Origin: Treponema sp.
GTDB lineage: Bacteria; Spirochaetota; Spirochaetia; Treponematales; Treponemataceae
Length of the DNA: 15,533 nucleotides
Direction: 5' to 3'
Assembly: GCA_024400915.1 (NCBI GenBank)
Contig: JAKSLX010000039.1
Span: 1 to 15,533, forward strand
The position numbers and the translations under genes are program-made. The notes under the pieces were generated by a model. That model was given only the letters and a program-made list of their open reading frames with translations, was not told the origin of the DNA and did not search any database. This document shows, piece by piece, positions 1 through 7,350 of the stretch (position 1 is its first letter; each line of letters opens with the position of its first letter).

Positions 1-73
1 GCCGGCGTAGCTCAGCTGGTAGAGCGGAGGACTGAAAATCCTTATGTCATCAGTTCGATTCTGATCGCTGGCA
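1..73 (+). tRNA. tRNA-Phe (anticodon GAA)
   Basis: The sequence folds as a complete cloverleaf. The acceptor arm pairs bases 1-7 with 66-72 (one G-T pair), the D arm pairs GCTC 10-13 with GAGC 22-25, and the anticodon stem pairs 27-31 with 39-43. The T arm carries the usual TTCGATT loop. The seven-base anticodon loop CTGAAAA places GAA at 34-36, which reads phenylalanine codons. The discriminator base is A73 and CCA is not encoded. A terminator follows directly, so this tRNA ends its own transcript. Its promoter lies outside the window. Confidence 0.97.
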
Positions 74-78
74 ATTGT

Positions 79-110
79 AAGACTTACCAAATCGGTAAGT
101 CTTTTTTTTT
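79..110 (+). terminator. Rho-independent terminator of tRNA-Phe
   Basis: A perfect 10-bp stem (79-88 AAGACTTACC with 94-103 GGTAAGTCTT) encloses a 5-base loop and runs into a T tract reaching position 110. It lies 5 bases after the tRNA end. On the opposite strand the hairpin is followed by mixed sequence rather than a T run, so it probably serves the tRNA only and not the permease gene that converges on it. Confidence 0.93.
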
Positions 111-128
111 ATTCTTTTTGTTTTTCCT

Positions 129-890
129 TTATTTTATCTTCATCAAGTTTTCGTAGATTATCTTTGCAAGGAATATTGCGAGGACACAGAGGATGATAGG
201 TCTTGTGATTTTTGAGCCTTTCTTTGAAAAACAATGGCTTCCGATATAACTTCCAGCCATGCTGCATAGTCCTGCACAGAGTCCCAGGAGGTAAATTACC
301 TGTCCGCTTGAAATGAAAACCGCAAGGGAAATATAGTTTGATGTAAGGTTCACGGCTTTTGTTGTGCCTGCAGCTTCCTTGAGGGTAAGGTTGCATAGTC
401 CGCTGAAAATAATCATCAGGAAAGTTCCTGTACCAGGTCCATAAAGACCATCATAGAATCCTATTACAAAGGCTGAAATTGCACAGATTGCAACTGTAAC
501 TGCCAGGGAATACTTGCGTTCGGTTGATTCCTCCAGAGGTTTTCCGAAAATTACATAGAGAGCAACGAGAGGAAGTATTACCAGCAGGAGCATGGAAAGA
601 ATTTTTTCATCGGTCCTTAAACTCATGTTGCTGCCTAAAAAAGCACCGAGTATGGCAAATATGACTGCCGGTATGCAGAACTGCCATTTCATGTAGCCTG
701 ATTTCAGGTAATGGAATGCCGCAACACTTGTTCCCAGGGAAGATGACATTTTGTTTGTTGCAAGAGCCTGATGAACGGGAATTCCCCCCATTATGTAGGC
801 TGGAAGGGCAATGAGTCCGCCTCCACCGCCAATGGAATCAACAAATCCTGCAAGTCCAACCATAAAACAAATGAAAGCATATCTCAACAT
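129..890 (-). CDS. TauE/SafE family anion permease (DUF81)
   Basis: This is a 253-residue polytopic membrane protein of the TauE/SafE family, whose members move sulfite, sulfoacetate or other organic anions across the inner membrane; the substrate here cannot be told. The family's inverted repeat is visible. The first half opens with a glycine-rich turn (GFVDSIGGGG, about residues 15-24) followed by the typical HQALATNK stretch. The second half repeats it with GFYDGLYGPGTGTF. Around seven or eight hydrophobic segments fit the family, and the length is normal. The ATG at 888-890 is the only sensible start for the first membrane segment, yet no Shine-Dalgarno precedes it. A TATAAC box lies 7 bases upstream, so the mRNA may be leaderless. 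The gene stands alone, divergent from the ankyrin operon and convergent with the tRNA. Confidence 0.9.
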   Translation of the reverse strand: MLRYAFICFMVGLAGFVDSIGGGGGLIALPAYIMGGIPVHQALATNKMSSSLGTSVAAFHYLKSGYMKWQFCIPAVIFAILGAFLGSNMSLRTDEKILSMLLLVILPLVALYVIFGKPLEESTERKYSLAVTVAICAISAFVIGFYDGLYGPGTGTFLMIIFSGLCNLTLKEAAGTTKAVNLTSNYISLAVFISSGQVIYLLGLCAGLCSMAGSYIGSHCFSKKGSKITRPIILCVLAIFLAKIIYENLMKIK

Positions 891-897
891 GGGTAAA

Positions 898-926
898 GTT
901 ATATCATTTTTCCTTGTGCATGTCTT
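898..926 (-). promoter_or_regulatory. Candidate promoter of the TauE/SafE gene
   Basis: Read on the minus strand there is AAGACA (926-921), a 17-base spacer and TATAAC (903-898). The -35 match is only 4 of 6. The expected transcription start falls at or one base before the ATG. The -35 box is 2 bases from the -35 box of the divergent ankyrin-operon promoter, so the two may compete for polymerase. Confidence 0.5.
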
Positions 927-928
927 TC

Positions 929-957
929 TTGTTAAATGGACTTTTTTGAAGTATAAT
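929..957 (+). promoter_or_regulatory. Sigma-70 promoter of the ankyrin-murG-atoSC operon
   Basis: TTGTTA (929-934), a 17-base spacer and a perfect TATAAT (952-957). The predicted start of transcription is about 963-965, on top of the ATG at 964, leaving no room for a ribosome binding site. This is the only strong promoter seen ahead of the seven-gene unit. Confidence 0.75.
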
Positions 958-963
958 AGTGAA

Positions 964-1857
964 ATGAAATGGTTAATTCTTTCACATTCAACCGAAAGCG
1001 CTGAAAAAATATCAACATACCTCCAGTCAAAGGACTGCCAGGTTTCTATTGCCGAAATCGATTCTGATTATGATAAAATTCTTTCTGACATCAGGGATGT
1101 AAAGAATTATTTTATCTGTGATTCACATATCCTTTCCGAAAACCCAAAATTTCTTTTCCTTTATGGTCTTATGGCTGAAAGGGGACAGTTTGTCATGGTT
1201 TCAGGAAAAAATGCATCTGAACTTAAAGATTTTTCCGGTGACTCTGAAAAATTTGTATACGGTGCAACTTGTTCTGAGGTTTTAAAATCCCTTAAGTCAA
1301 ACTTCAAGGATTATTTTGATGCTGACAAGAAAAGCACTGCCCTCAATGACCTTCTTTCCCGTGGACTTCCTTTCAATGCTGACTGTATGGTTCATTTCAT
1401 TGAAAAAGACAAGCCTGAAATCGTTGAGCTTGTTTATGATGCAGGCCTTGATATCAATTCATGGACAGAAGATGGTGTTCCAGTCCTTTGTGCTGCTGCC
1501 AGATGTGACAAGGTTGAATATGTAAAGTGGCTCCTCAAGCGCAATGCTGATGTAAACATCATCTCAAAGGACCGCGGATATTCTCCTGTAATGGATGCCG
1601 TATGGAAAAAGAATCTTGAAATGGTAAAGCTTTTCATCAAGGCGGGTGCTGATCTTGGAATCATGAGTTCAGACGGACAGCCTATTCTTGTTCTTGCTGT
1701 TGGAAACGGAAACGCAAAGATTGTTGAAGCTCTTCTTAAAGCTGGTGCTGATCCTGACATCAAGGATGGAATGGGGATGAGCGCAAGAGGCTATGCAAAT
1801 CTTTTCAAGAAAACTGATATCATGAAACTTATGGAAAAATTTCCAAAGAAAGAGTAG
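964..1857 (+). CDS. Ankyrin-repeat protein with an N-terminal alpha/beta domain
   Basis: The protein has 297 residues from the ATG at 964. The reading frame stays open upstream to 811, but that part overlaps the permease gene antisense and lies upstream of a good promoter, so the shorter form is preferred. Residues 136-292 hold about four ankyrin repeats and a degenerate one. Repeat tails such as LLKRNADVN (190-198), FIKAGADLG (224-232) and LLKAGADPD (257-265) are clear, so this part should bind a protein partner. Residues 1-118 alternate hydrophobic strands (WLILSH, YFICDSH, QFVMVSG) with helices, as in a Rossmann- or TIR-like fold. I do not recognise this domain. No signal peptide or membrane segment is seen, so the protein is cytoplasmic. 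It is the first gene of the operon, 9 bp before murG. Function unknown. Confidence 0.85.
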   Translation: MKWLILSHSTESAEKISTYLQSKDCQVSIAEIDSDYDKILSDIRDVKNYFICDSHILSENPKFLFLYGLMAERGQFVMVSGKNASELKDFSGDSEKFVYGATCSEVLKSLKSNFKDYFDADKKSTALNDLLSRGLPFNADCMVHFIEKDKPEIVELVYDAGLDINSWTEDGVPVLCAAARCDKVEYVKWLLKRNADVNIISKDRGYSPVMDAVWKKNLEMVKLFIKAGADLGIMSSDGQPILVLAVGNGNAKIVEALLKAGADPDIKDGMGMSARGYANLFKKTDIMKLMEKFPKKE

Positions 1858-1866
1858 AAAGCCAAA

Positions 1867-3027
1867 ATGTCTGAAAATAAAAAAAAGTATGTGATTGCGA
1901 TTACTGGCGGTGGAACAGGTGGACATATCTATCCTGGCATCGCCGTTGCCGATGAAATCAGAAATCTTGTAAAGGACGCTGATGTTGACCTTAAGATCCA
2001 TTGGATCGGTTCATCAAAGGGAATGGACAGAACTCTGGTTGAAAAAAGTTTTGTCTCTAACGGTGGCAGCATCGATGCTTTCCACGGTATTCCGTGCGGT
2101 AAACTCAGACGCTACATCTCCTTTCAGAATTTCGTGGATCTGTTCAGGATTTTTGCGGGTTTTGTAAAGGCCTTTTTCGTACTTGCAAAACTTAAGCCAG
2201 ATGTGCTTTTTTCAAAAGGTGGTTTCGTAAGTGTTCCGCCATGCATGGCAGCTTCAATTCTTAAGATTCCTTTCTTTACCCATGAATGTGATTTTACACC
2301 GGGACTTGCAACAAGGATCAACAGCAAAAAGGCAAAGAATGTTCTCGTGTCTTACGAAGATACAAAAAAATATTTTTCAGAACCTGTAAAGTCAAAATGC
2401 CTTGCAACTGGAAATCCTGTTCGCCCTGTGTTCTATTCTGATCATGCTGCGGAAGGTAGAAAATTCCTTGGAATTCCGGAAGACAATAAAAAGCCGGTGC
2501 TCCTTGTGATTGGCGGAAGCCTTGGGGCATTGCAGATAAACAATCTTGTGGTTGATACTCTTGAAGAACTCAAGAAGAATTTCATAGTCGTTCATCAGAC
2601 TGGAAAAGCCTTTGCGGATGCACATCCAGAAGTAATGAACAGCGGTGATGAAAACTATAAGCCTTATGCATTCATCTATAGTGAAATGGTTTCTGTACTT
2701 CAGGCTGCAGATGTTGTCCTTTCTAGGGCCGGTGCCAATTCTCTTTCCGAATGTGCAGTTTGCGCAAAGCCTATGGTTCTGGTTCCTCTGTGCGGTTCTG
2801 GAACTCGTGGTGACCAGGTTGACAACGCTAAATATTTTGAAGAGAAGGGTGCTGCTGTTGTTCTTGTTGGTGATGATGCGACTAAGGAAAATCTTCTTCC
2901 AAAAATTCTTGAGTTTACCGATTCTGGAAAACGCTCGGAAATGTCTGCAAAATGCGCCGAACTATACGGAGACAAAAAACCTGTAAAAGTCATTGCAGAA
3001 AAAGTTCTGGAGGAAGCCGGTTTATGA
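1867..3027 (+). CDS. murG: MurG, lipid II-forming GlcNAc transferase
   Basis: MurG transfers N-acetylglucosamine from UDP-GlcNAc to lipid I on the cytoplasmic face of the membrane, completing lipid II for peptidoglycan. The 386-residue protein is a GT-B glycosyltransferase slightly longer than the E. coli enzyme. Visible signatures are the N-terminal glycine loop GGGTGGHIYPG (14-24), the second-domain loop GGSLGALQIN (216-225), the UDP-GlcNAc-binding stretch SRAGANSLSE (286-295) and GDQVDNAKYF (315-324). The usual HEQN-x2-PG segment reads HECDFTPG (139-146), a local departure from most MurG proteins. The gene starts 9 bp after the ankyrin gene without a strong Shine-Dalgarno, and its stop overlaps the cvpA start as ATGA, so the two are probably translationally coupled. 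Confidence 0.96.
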   Translation: MSENKKKYVIAITGGGTGGHIYPGIAVADEIRNLVKDADVDLKIHWIGSSKGMDRTLVEKSFVSNGGSIDAFHGIPCGKLRRYISFQNFVDLFRIFAGFVKAFFVLAKLKPDVLFSKGGFVSVPPCMAASILKIPFFTHECDFTPGLATRINSKKAKNVLVSYEDTKKYFSEPVKSKCLATGNPVRPVFYSDHAAEGRKFLGIPEDNKKPVLLVIGGSLGALQINNLVVDTLEELKKNFIVVHQTGKAFADAHPEVMNSGDENYKPYAFIYSEMVSVLQAADVVLSRAGANSLSECAVCAKPMVLVPLCGSGTRGDQVDNAKYFEEKGAAVVLVGDDATKENLLPKILEFTDSGKRSEMSAKCAELYGDKKPVKVIAEKVLEEAGL

Positions 3028-3548
3028 ACCTTCCGATCATCGATTTGATTTTCATCCTCATAATTGCGGCCCTTGCTTTGATTGGGCTTATCAAGGGGTT
3101 TCTTGATGAAGTCTTAGGCAAGGTTATTCCCATTGCTTCCATCTGGATTGCCTTTATGACTTTTGGCTACCTTATGCCTACTGTTGAAGAACGGATAAAA
3201 ATTCATATTGTGGCCGTAATATGTTCTTTCCTCATAGTGTTTATTGCGACTTTCATTGTTTTGAAAATCTTTCAGTTGATTCTTAAAAAGATTTTCAGCG
3301 GTGCAATTTTAAAGTCTTTGGACAGGTTTTTAGGCCTTGTGTTCGGCATAATCGAAGGTTTTGCAGTTGTTTGCCTTATTCTCCTTGTTCTTACGGCACA
3401 GCCTTGGTTTGATTCATCTTCAATCCTTGCAGGAAGTATTTTTGCAAAATACCTTGAGCCGATAATTTCAATTCCTGCAAAGGCAATAACTGATACTGTA
3501 AATAATGCGGCTGCCTTTGTTATGACTGAGGGTGCCCTGAATGTTTGA
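3024..3548 (+). CDS. cvpA: CvpA family inner-membrane protein
   Basis: The product is a 174-residue membrane protein of the CvpA family (colicin V production, now linked in several bacteria to envelope homeostasis). The start is the ATG at 3024, overlapping the murG stop, with GGAGGA at 3009-3014 about 9 bases upstream; the frame is open further upstream but only inside murG. About four hydrophobic segments are visible (around residues 5-22, 25-45, 55-80 and 104-126). The family pattern IDLIFILIIAALALIGLIKG, with the small-residue turn before GF, sits at the N-terminus. The gene overlaps the next one by 8 bp. The pairing with murG fits an envelope role, but the biochemical function is not known. 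Confidence 0.9.
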   Translation: MNLPIIDLIFILIIAALALIGLIKGFLDEVLGKVIPIASIWIAFMTFGYLMPTVEERIKIHIVAVICSFLIVFIATFIVLKIFQLILKKIFSGAILKSLDRFLGLVFGIIEGFAVVCLILLVLTAQPWFDSSSILAGSIFAKYLEPIISIPAKAITDTVNNAAAFVMTEGALNV

Positions 3549-4791
3549 CAATATCATAAGCCAGAGTTCAACTGAACTTTTACGCGATGACATCCTTAAA
3601 AACAAACTTCCGGGTTCCATTCTTTTTTATGGGCCTGCCGCTTCTGGAAAATTTTCCTGTGCATTGGAAACTGCCAGAGTCCTTTCCTGTGAAGAGAAGG
3701 GGGATTGGACCTGTACATGTTCAAGCTGCCTTAAGCACAAGGCCCTTGTAAGTCAGAATGTCCTCATCACAGGTCCTGGGAACAAGATACTGGAAATCAA
3801 TGCGGCTAAAAATACCTTGCTGATAATGAATATTCAGAATTCAAGGCATCTTGAAGCAAGTCGCTATCTATTTATCCGTGCTGTAAGGAAACTCACTTCA
3901 AGGTTCAGTCCTGTTCTTTGGGAAGGCGAAGACAAGCTTGCAAAGTTTTCTCCTTTGCTTGTGTCCATCAATGACAACCTTGAATTGATTCAGCCTGGCC
4001 GGGTTCTTCCCGATGATTCTGATCTAAGGAAAATCGTTGACTCGATTGTTGCCGACTGTGAAAAACTTGAAAGTACATATCTTTATGATTCCCTTCCTGT
4101 TTCCCAGATCAGGAATTTCTCTTCCTGGGCTCACATGACTTCAGGAAGTTCCAGCAGCGGAAAAAAAATCATCATCATTGAAAATGCAGATCAGATGCTG
4201 GATGGTTCAAAAAATGCCCTGCTTAAAATTCTAGAAGAGCCACCTCGTGATACAATGTTCATTTTGACAACTACCCAGAAAGGTGCCATGCTTCCAACCA
4301 TTCTGTCACGCCTGAGGACCTATAGTTTTGTTGAACGAACAGTTCCTCAGCAGCAGGATCTCATTCAGAGGGTTTTCCATACAACAGGTTCCGTTAACGG
4401 TGAACCATGCGAAACCATAAATGATTTTTTGCAGACCTATCTTCCTGTAAGCCCTGATGCTATTTGTGCACAGGCTGAGGCTTTCTTTAAAAAGATTGCG
4501 GAAGGACGCATACCTGATGTTCCTGCTTTGGTTACCGCCTGCTGCAATTTTGAACCGAGGACCATCTTTAAAATTTTCCTGCAGGGGATTGTAGAAGTTC
4601 AAAAAGAACATGTTTCTACTGGACCTGGTGCTGAAACTTCGGCAGAACTTCTTAAACTTCTTCGTCATGCATGGAACAGCGTTACAGTCTACAACCAGAA
4701 TCCGGCTGCAGTTCTGGAAGAGCTTACAAGAAGCATCATGCAGCTCAATTTTCTTAACAATGGAATTCTGAGGGGACAAAAGAGTGAGTGA
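3541..4791 (+). CDS. holB: DNA polymerase III clamp-loader AAA+ subunit, delta'/gamma-like, with a large insertion
   Basis: The 416-residue protein belongs to the clamp-loader ATPases that place the beta sliding clamp on DNA. Features in order: GPAASGKF (31-38), a Walker A loop whose Ser/Thr after the lysine is Phe; a cysteine module C50, C58, C60, C63 with unusual spacing; LPVSQIRNF (185-193), matching the usual helix before Walker B; KIIIIENADQM (209-219), a Walker B strand with ENAD instead of DEAH; ALLKILEEPP (226-235); and LSRLR (255-259), at the position of the SRC arginine motif. Residues about 80-182 form an insertion not found in ordinary delta' subunits. The changed Walker motifs favour a delta'-like, non-hydrolysing role over gamma/tau. 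GAGGG at 3528-3532 supports this start. The gene overlaps both neighbours by 8 bp. Confidence 0.82.
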   Translation: MFDNIISQSSTELLRDDILKNKLPGSILFYGPAASGKFSCALETARVLSCEEKGDWTCTCSSCLKHKALVSQNVLITGPGNKILEINAAKNTLLIMNIQNSRHLEASRYLFIRAVRKLTSRFSPVLWEGEDKLAKFSPLLVSINDNLELIQPGRVLPDDSDLRKIVDSIVADCEKLESTYLYDSLPVSQIRNFSSWAHMTSGSSSSGKKIIIIENADQMLDGSKNALLKILEEPPRDTMFILTTTQKGAMLPTILSRLRTYSFVERTVPQQQDLIQRVFHTTGSVNGEPCETINDFLQTYLPVSPDAICAQAEAFFKKIAEGRIPDVPALVTACCNFEPRTIFKIFLQGIVEVQKEHVSTGPGAETSAELLKLLRHAWNSVTVYNQNPAAVLEELTRSIMQLNFLNNGILRGQKSE

Positions 4792-5974
4792 TTTTGTAGG
4801 CAAAGCTTCTGAAAAACTCAAGAAACTTTCAGATGAGCAGGTTGAACGCCTTATAGCCACCATTCAGGAAGAAAATGATATTTTTGATTCTATACTTGAA
4901 AGTCTTTCTTCCGGAATAATTGTTGTTGACAGAAACTGGAAAATCATAAAAAGTAACAAGTCTGTAAAGCGACTGGTTCCCTTGTTTTCTCATTACCGTG
5001 AAAAAAACGATGCCATTTGGAATCTCATTGACAACGATGAAATAAGTTCTTTCCTTAAAAAAACGGCTTCAGACAATGTGTTCAATGTAAATGAAGAATT
5101 TTCTATTGTGTCGGAAAACTCCGTAACCTTCATTGATGTTTCCGTTCTTCCCCTTGTGAAAAATTCTGAAATTGCAGGTTCCATTATTTTAATAAGCGAC
5201 ATAACTGCAAAACGGCAACAGGAAATCCTTCTTCATAGAATGGACAGCCTTCAGAGCCTTACCAATCTTGCAGCTTCTGTAGCCCACGAAATCAAAAATC
5301 CTCTTGGAGCCATAAGCATTCATATTCAGCTTCTTCAGAAAGCGGTAAAAAAATGCCGTGCAGGGGACGGTAATCTTCCTGATGAAAAATTCATGGAAAA
5401 ATATCTGGAAGTTGTAAATGAAGAAATTGACAATCTGAACAGGATAGTCATGGACTTTCTTTTTGCCGTTCGTCCTGTTAAAAGTCAGCTTATACTTTCT
5501 AATCCTGATGAGGTAATCGGCAAGACCGTGGAGTTCTTCCGCCCAGAGATGGAAGAAAACAAGATTACTCTTAATGTTGATCTTTGCAAGGAAACTCGAC
5601 TGCTGATTGATGAAAAACTTTTGCGTGAAGTTGTGGTAAATCTTGTTCAGAATGCAAAGGCTGCTGTTCTTTCAAGGATTGATGAAGATGGTGCAAGGAT
5701 AGTTGTAAAGTCGCTTTTAAAAAATGACAGGTATATTCTTACTGTTGCGGACAATGGTTGCGGCATGGATCACGAAACCTGCGATCACGTGTTTGAACCT
5801 TACTATACTACAAAGTCAAATGGTACTGGACTAGGCCTAACGACTGTGTATAAAATTATAAAGGAATTCCGCGGGGAAATTTCCGTTACATCAGAATTAT
5901 ACAGGGGTACTGTATTCACCGTATCTCTTCCTGTTCCTCAGAAGTCCACTATGCTTCTTGAAGGAGGCAAATAA
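4784..5974 (+). CDS. atoS: PAS-domain sensor histidine kinase, NtrB/AtoS-like
   Basis: This is a 396-residue cytoplasmic kinase that should phosphorylate the response regulator encoded next. The start is GTG at 4784-4786, backed by GAGGGG at 4770-4775 with 8-base spacing and an 8-bp overlap with the upstream gene. A short helical lead (1-35) precedes a PAS domain (about 36-145). The dimerisation helix carries the phosphoacceptor H168 in VAHEIKNPLG. The ATPase domain has the N box with N286 and N290, the G1 box DNGCG (323-327) and the G2 box GTGLGL (347-352). No membrane segment is present, so the signal is internal, either a PAS ligand or a protein partner. The stop overlaps the regulator start by one base. 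The symbol follows the Treponema AtoS naming; acetoacetate sensing is not implied. Confidence 0.93.
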   Translation: MSDFVGKASEKLKKLSDEQVERLIATIQEENDIFDSILESLSSGIIVVDRNWKIIKSNKSVKRLVPLFSHYREKNDAIWNLIDNDEISSFLKKTASDNVFNVNEEFSIVSENSVTFIDVSVLPLVKNSEIAGSIILISDITAKRQQEILLHRMDSLQSLTNLAASVAHEIKNPLGAISIHIQLLQKAVKKCRAGDGNLPDEKFMEKYLEVVNEEIDNLNRIVMDFLFAVRPVKSQLILSNPDEVIGKTVEFFRPEMEENKITLNVDLCKETRLLIDEKLLREVVVNLVQNAKAAVLSRIDEDGARIVVKSLLKNDRYILTVADNGCGMDHETCDHVFEPYYTTKSNGTGLGLTTVYKIIKEFRGEISVTSELYRGTVFTVSLPVPQKSTMLLEGGK

Positions 5975-7347
5975 TGAAATTCACATTGCTTATTATCGAC
6001 GATGAAAAAAATATCCGTGATGGACTTGCAGCCAACTTTGAACTGGAAGACTACAACGTAAAGACTGCAGCTAGTGGAGAAGAAGGAATTGAACTTATCT
6101 CAAAAGGCGACATCGACCTTGTCATTACAGACCTTCGCATGCCAGGCATAAGCGGTGAAGAAGTTTTAAAACATGTTGCAACCGTTACTCCAGGTATTCC
6201 AGTAATCATTCTTACCGGCCATGGAAGTATTGATGCTGCTGTTGATGCCATGCGTCACGGTGCCTATGACTTTTTGACAAAACCTCTTAATCTTGATCAG
6301 CTTGGAATGATTGTAAAACGCGCACTTGAAAGCCGTGAAATGAAGCTTGAGCATCAAGAGCTTAAGAAATCAGTACAATCAAAGGCAGCTTTTAAGGGCA
6401 TGATCGGAAAATCTCCTGCCATGGTGAAAATCCAGGAAACCATCAGCAAGGCGGCAAGTTCAAAAGCCAGCGTCCTCATCACAGGAGAAAGCGGTGTCGG
6501 CAAGGAAGTTGTTGCCCGTGCTGTCCATGAGCTGTCCAATCGGCATGATAAGAATATGGTGGATGTCCACTGTGCGGCTTTAAGTGAGACTCTTCTTGAA
6601 AGCGAACTCTTTGGACATGAGAAGGGAGCCTTTACGGGAGCCGATCACCTTCAGAAAGGAAGGTTTGAACGTGCCCACGGAAGCACAATTTTTCTTGATG
6701 AAATCGGCGAAATCAATCAGAGCGTTCAGATAAAGATTCTCCGTGTTCTTGCAGAAAAGAAATTCGAACGTGTAGGTGGAGAACAGACCATCAATGTTGA
6801 TGTCCGTGTCGTTGCTGCCACAAACAAGAACCTTGAGGAAGAAATAAAGGCTGGCCGTTTCCGTGAAGACCTATACTACAGGCTTAATGTTATCCACATA
6901 CATGTTCCGCCCCTAAGGGAAAGAAAGAGCGATCTACCTTTGCTTATGTCTTCTTTCCTTGCTACTTTCAATGAGGAAAACGGAAAATCCATCAAGGGCT
7001 TTGACAACAAGGCTAAGGCTGCCATGAACAGGTATGATTGGCCAGGAAATATCCGTGAACTCCGTAACTGTGTAGAGAGTGCAGTTGTTATGTGTAGTGG
7101 AGATGAAATTACCCTTGATGATCTTCCGCAGAATGTTGCATTGAACAGCGGTGAAGACAACATCCAGATTCCTTTTGGAACTACCCTTGATGCTGCTGAA
7201 AGAATCGTCATCGAACAGAATCTTGCCGCCAACAAAAACAATAAGACCAAGACTGCGGAAATACTTGGTATCGGAAGAAAAACGCTTCAGCGAAAACTTG
7301 CAGAGTGGGGTATTGAAGAAAGCGACGGCGCTGATGCCGAGGAATGA
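5974..7347 (+). CDS. atoC: NtrC-family sigma-54-dependent response regulator, AtoC-like
   Basis: The 457-residue regulator has all three NtrC modules. The receiver domain (1-120) carries acidic D9/D10, phosphoacceptor D53, T81 and K103. The AAA+ domain has Walker A GESGVGKE (171-178), the sigma-54 contact loop GAFTGA (218-223) and Walker B FLDEIGE. The C-terminal Fis-type helix-turn-helix contains KTAEILGIGRKTLQRKL. Known family behaviour: phosphorylation drives a hexamer that remodels sigma-54 polymerase at -24/-12 promoters, so the genome should encode RpoN. The start is the ATG at 5974, overlapping the kinase TAA, with a strong AGGAGG about 6 bases upstream. I found no convincing -24/-12 promoter within the window, so its targets are elsewhere. 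Confidence 0.96.
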   Translation: MKFTLLIIDDEKNIRDGLAANFELEDYNVKTAASGEEGIELISKGDIDLVITDLRMPGISGEEVLKHVATVTPGIPVIILTGHGSIDAAVDAMRHGAYDFLTKPLNLDQLGMIVKRALESREMKLEHQELKKSVQSKAAFKGMIGKSPAMVKIQETISKAASSKASVLITGESGVGKEVVARAVHELSNRHDKNMVDVHCAALSETLLESELFGHEKGAFTGADHLQKGRFERAHGSTIFLDEIGEINQSVQIKILRVLAEKKFERVGGEQTINVDVRVVAATNKNLEEEIKAGRFREDLYYRLNVIHIHVPPLRERKSDLPLLMSSFLATFNEENGKSIKGFDNKAKAAMNRYDWPGNIRELRNCVESAVVMCSGDEITLDDLPQNVALNSGEDNIQIPFGTTLDAAERIVIEQNLAANKNNKTKTAEILGIGRKTLQRKLAEWGIEESDGADAEE

Positions 7348-7350
7348 AAC

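Noticed and set aside
811..963. A 51-residue N-terminal extension of the ankyrin protein
   Set aside because: It begins antisense to the permease gene, has a low-complexity proline run from the reverse of the glycine loop, and would read through the TTGTTA/TATAAT promoter.
2952..3023. A CvpA start inside murG
   Set aside because: The extension is basic, not membrane-like, and has no matching role; the ATG at 3024 has GGAGGA and the common ATGA overlap.
3459..3466. An exact GCCGATAA inside cvpA, as in a sigma-28 -10 box
   Set aside because: There is no TAAA-like box at the required distance upstream, and the bases simply encode Pro-Ile-Ile.
4306..4863. A 185-residue open frame antisense to the clamp-loader and kinase genes
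   Set aside because: Composition is that of a reverse-frame shadow, and it crosses two real genes and their control signals.
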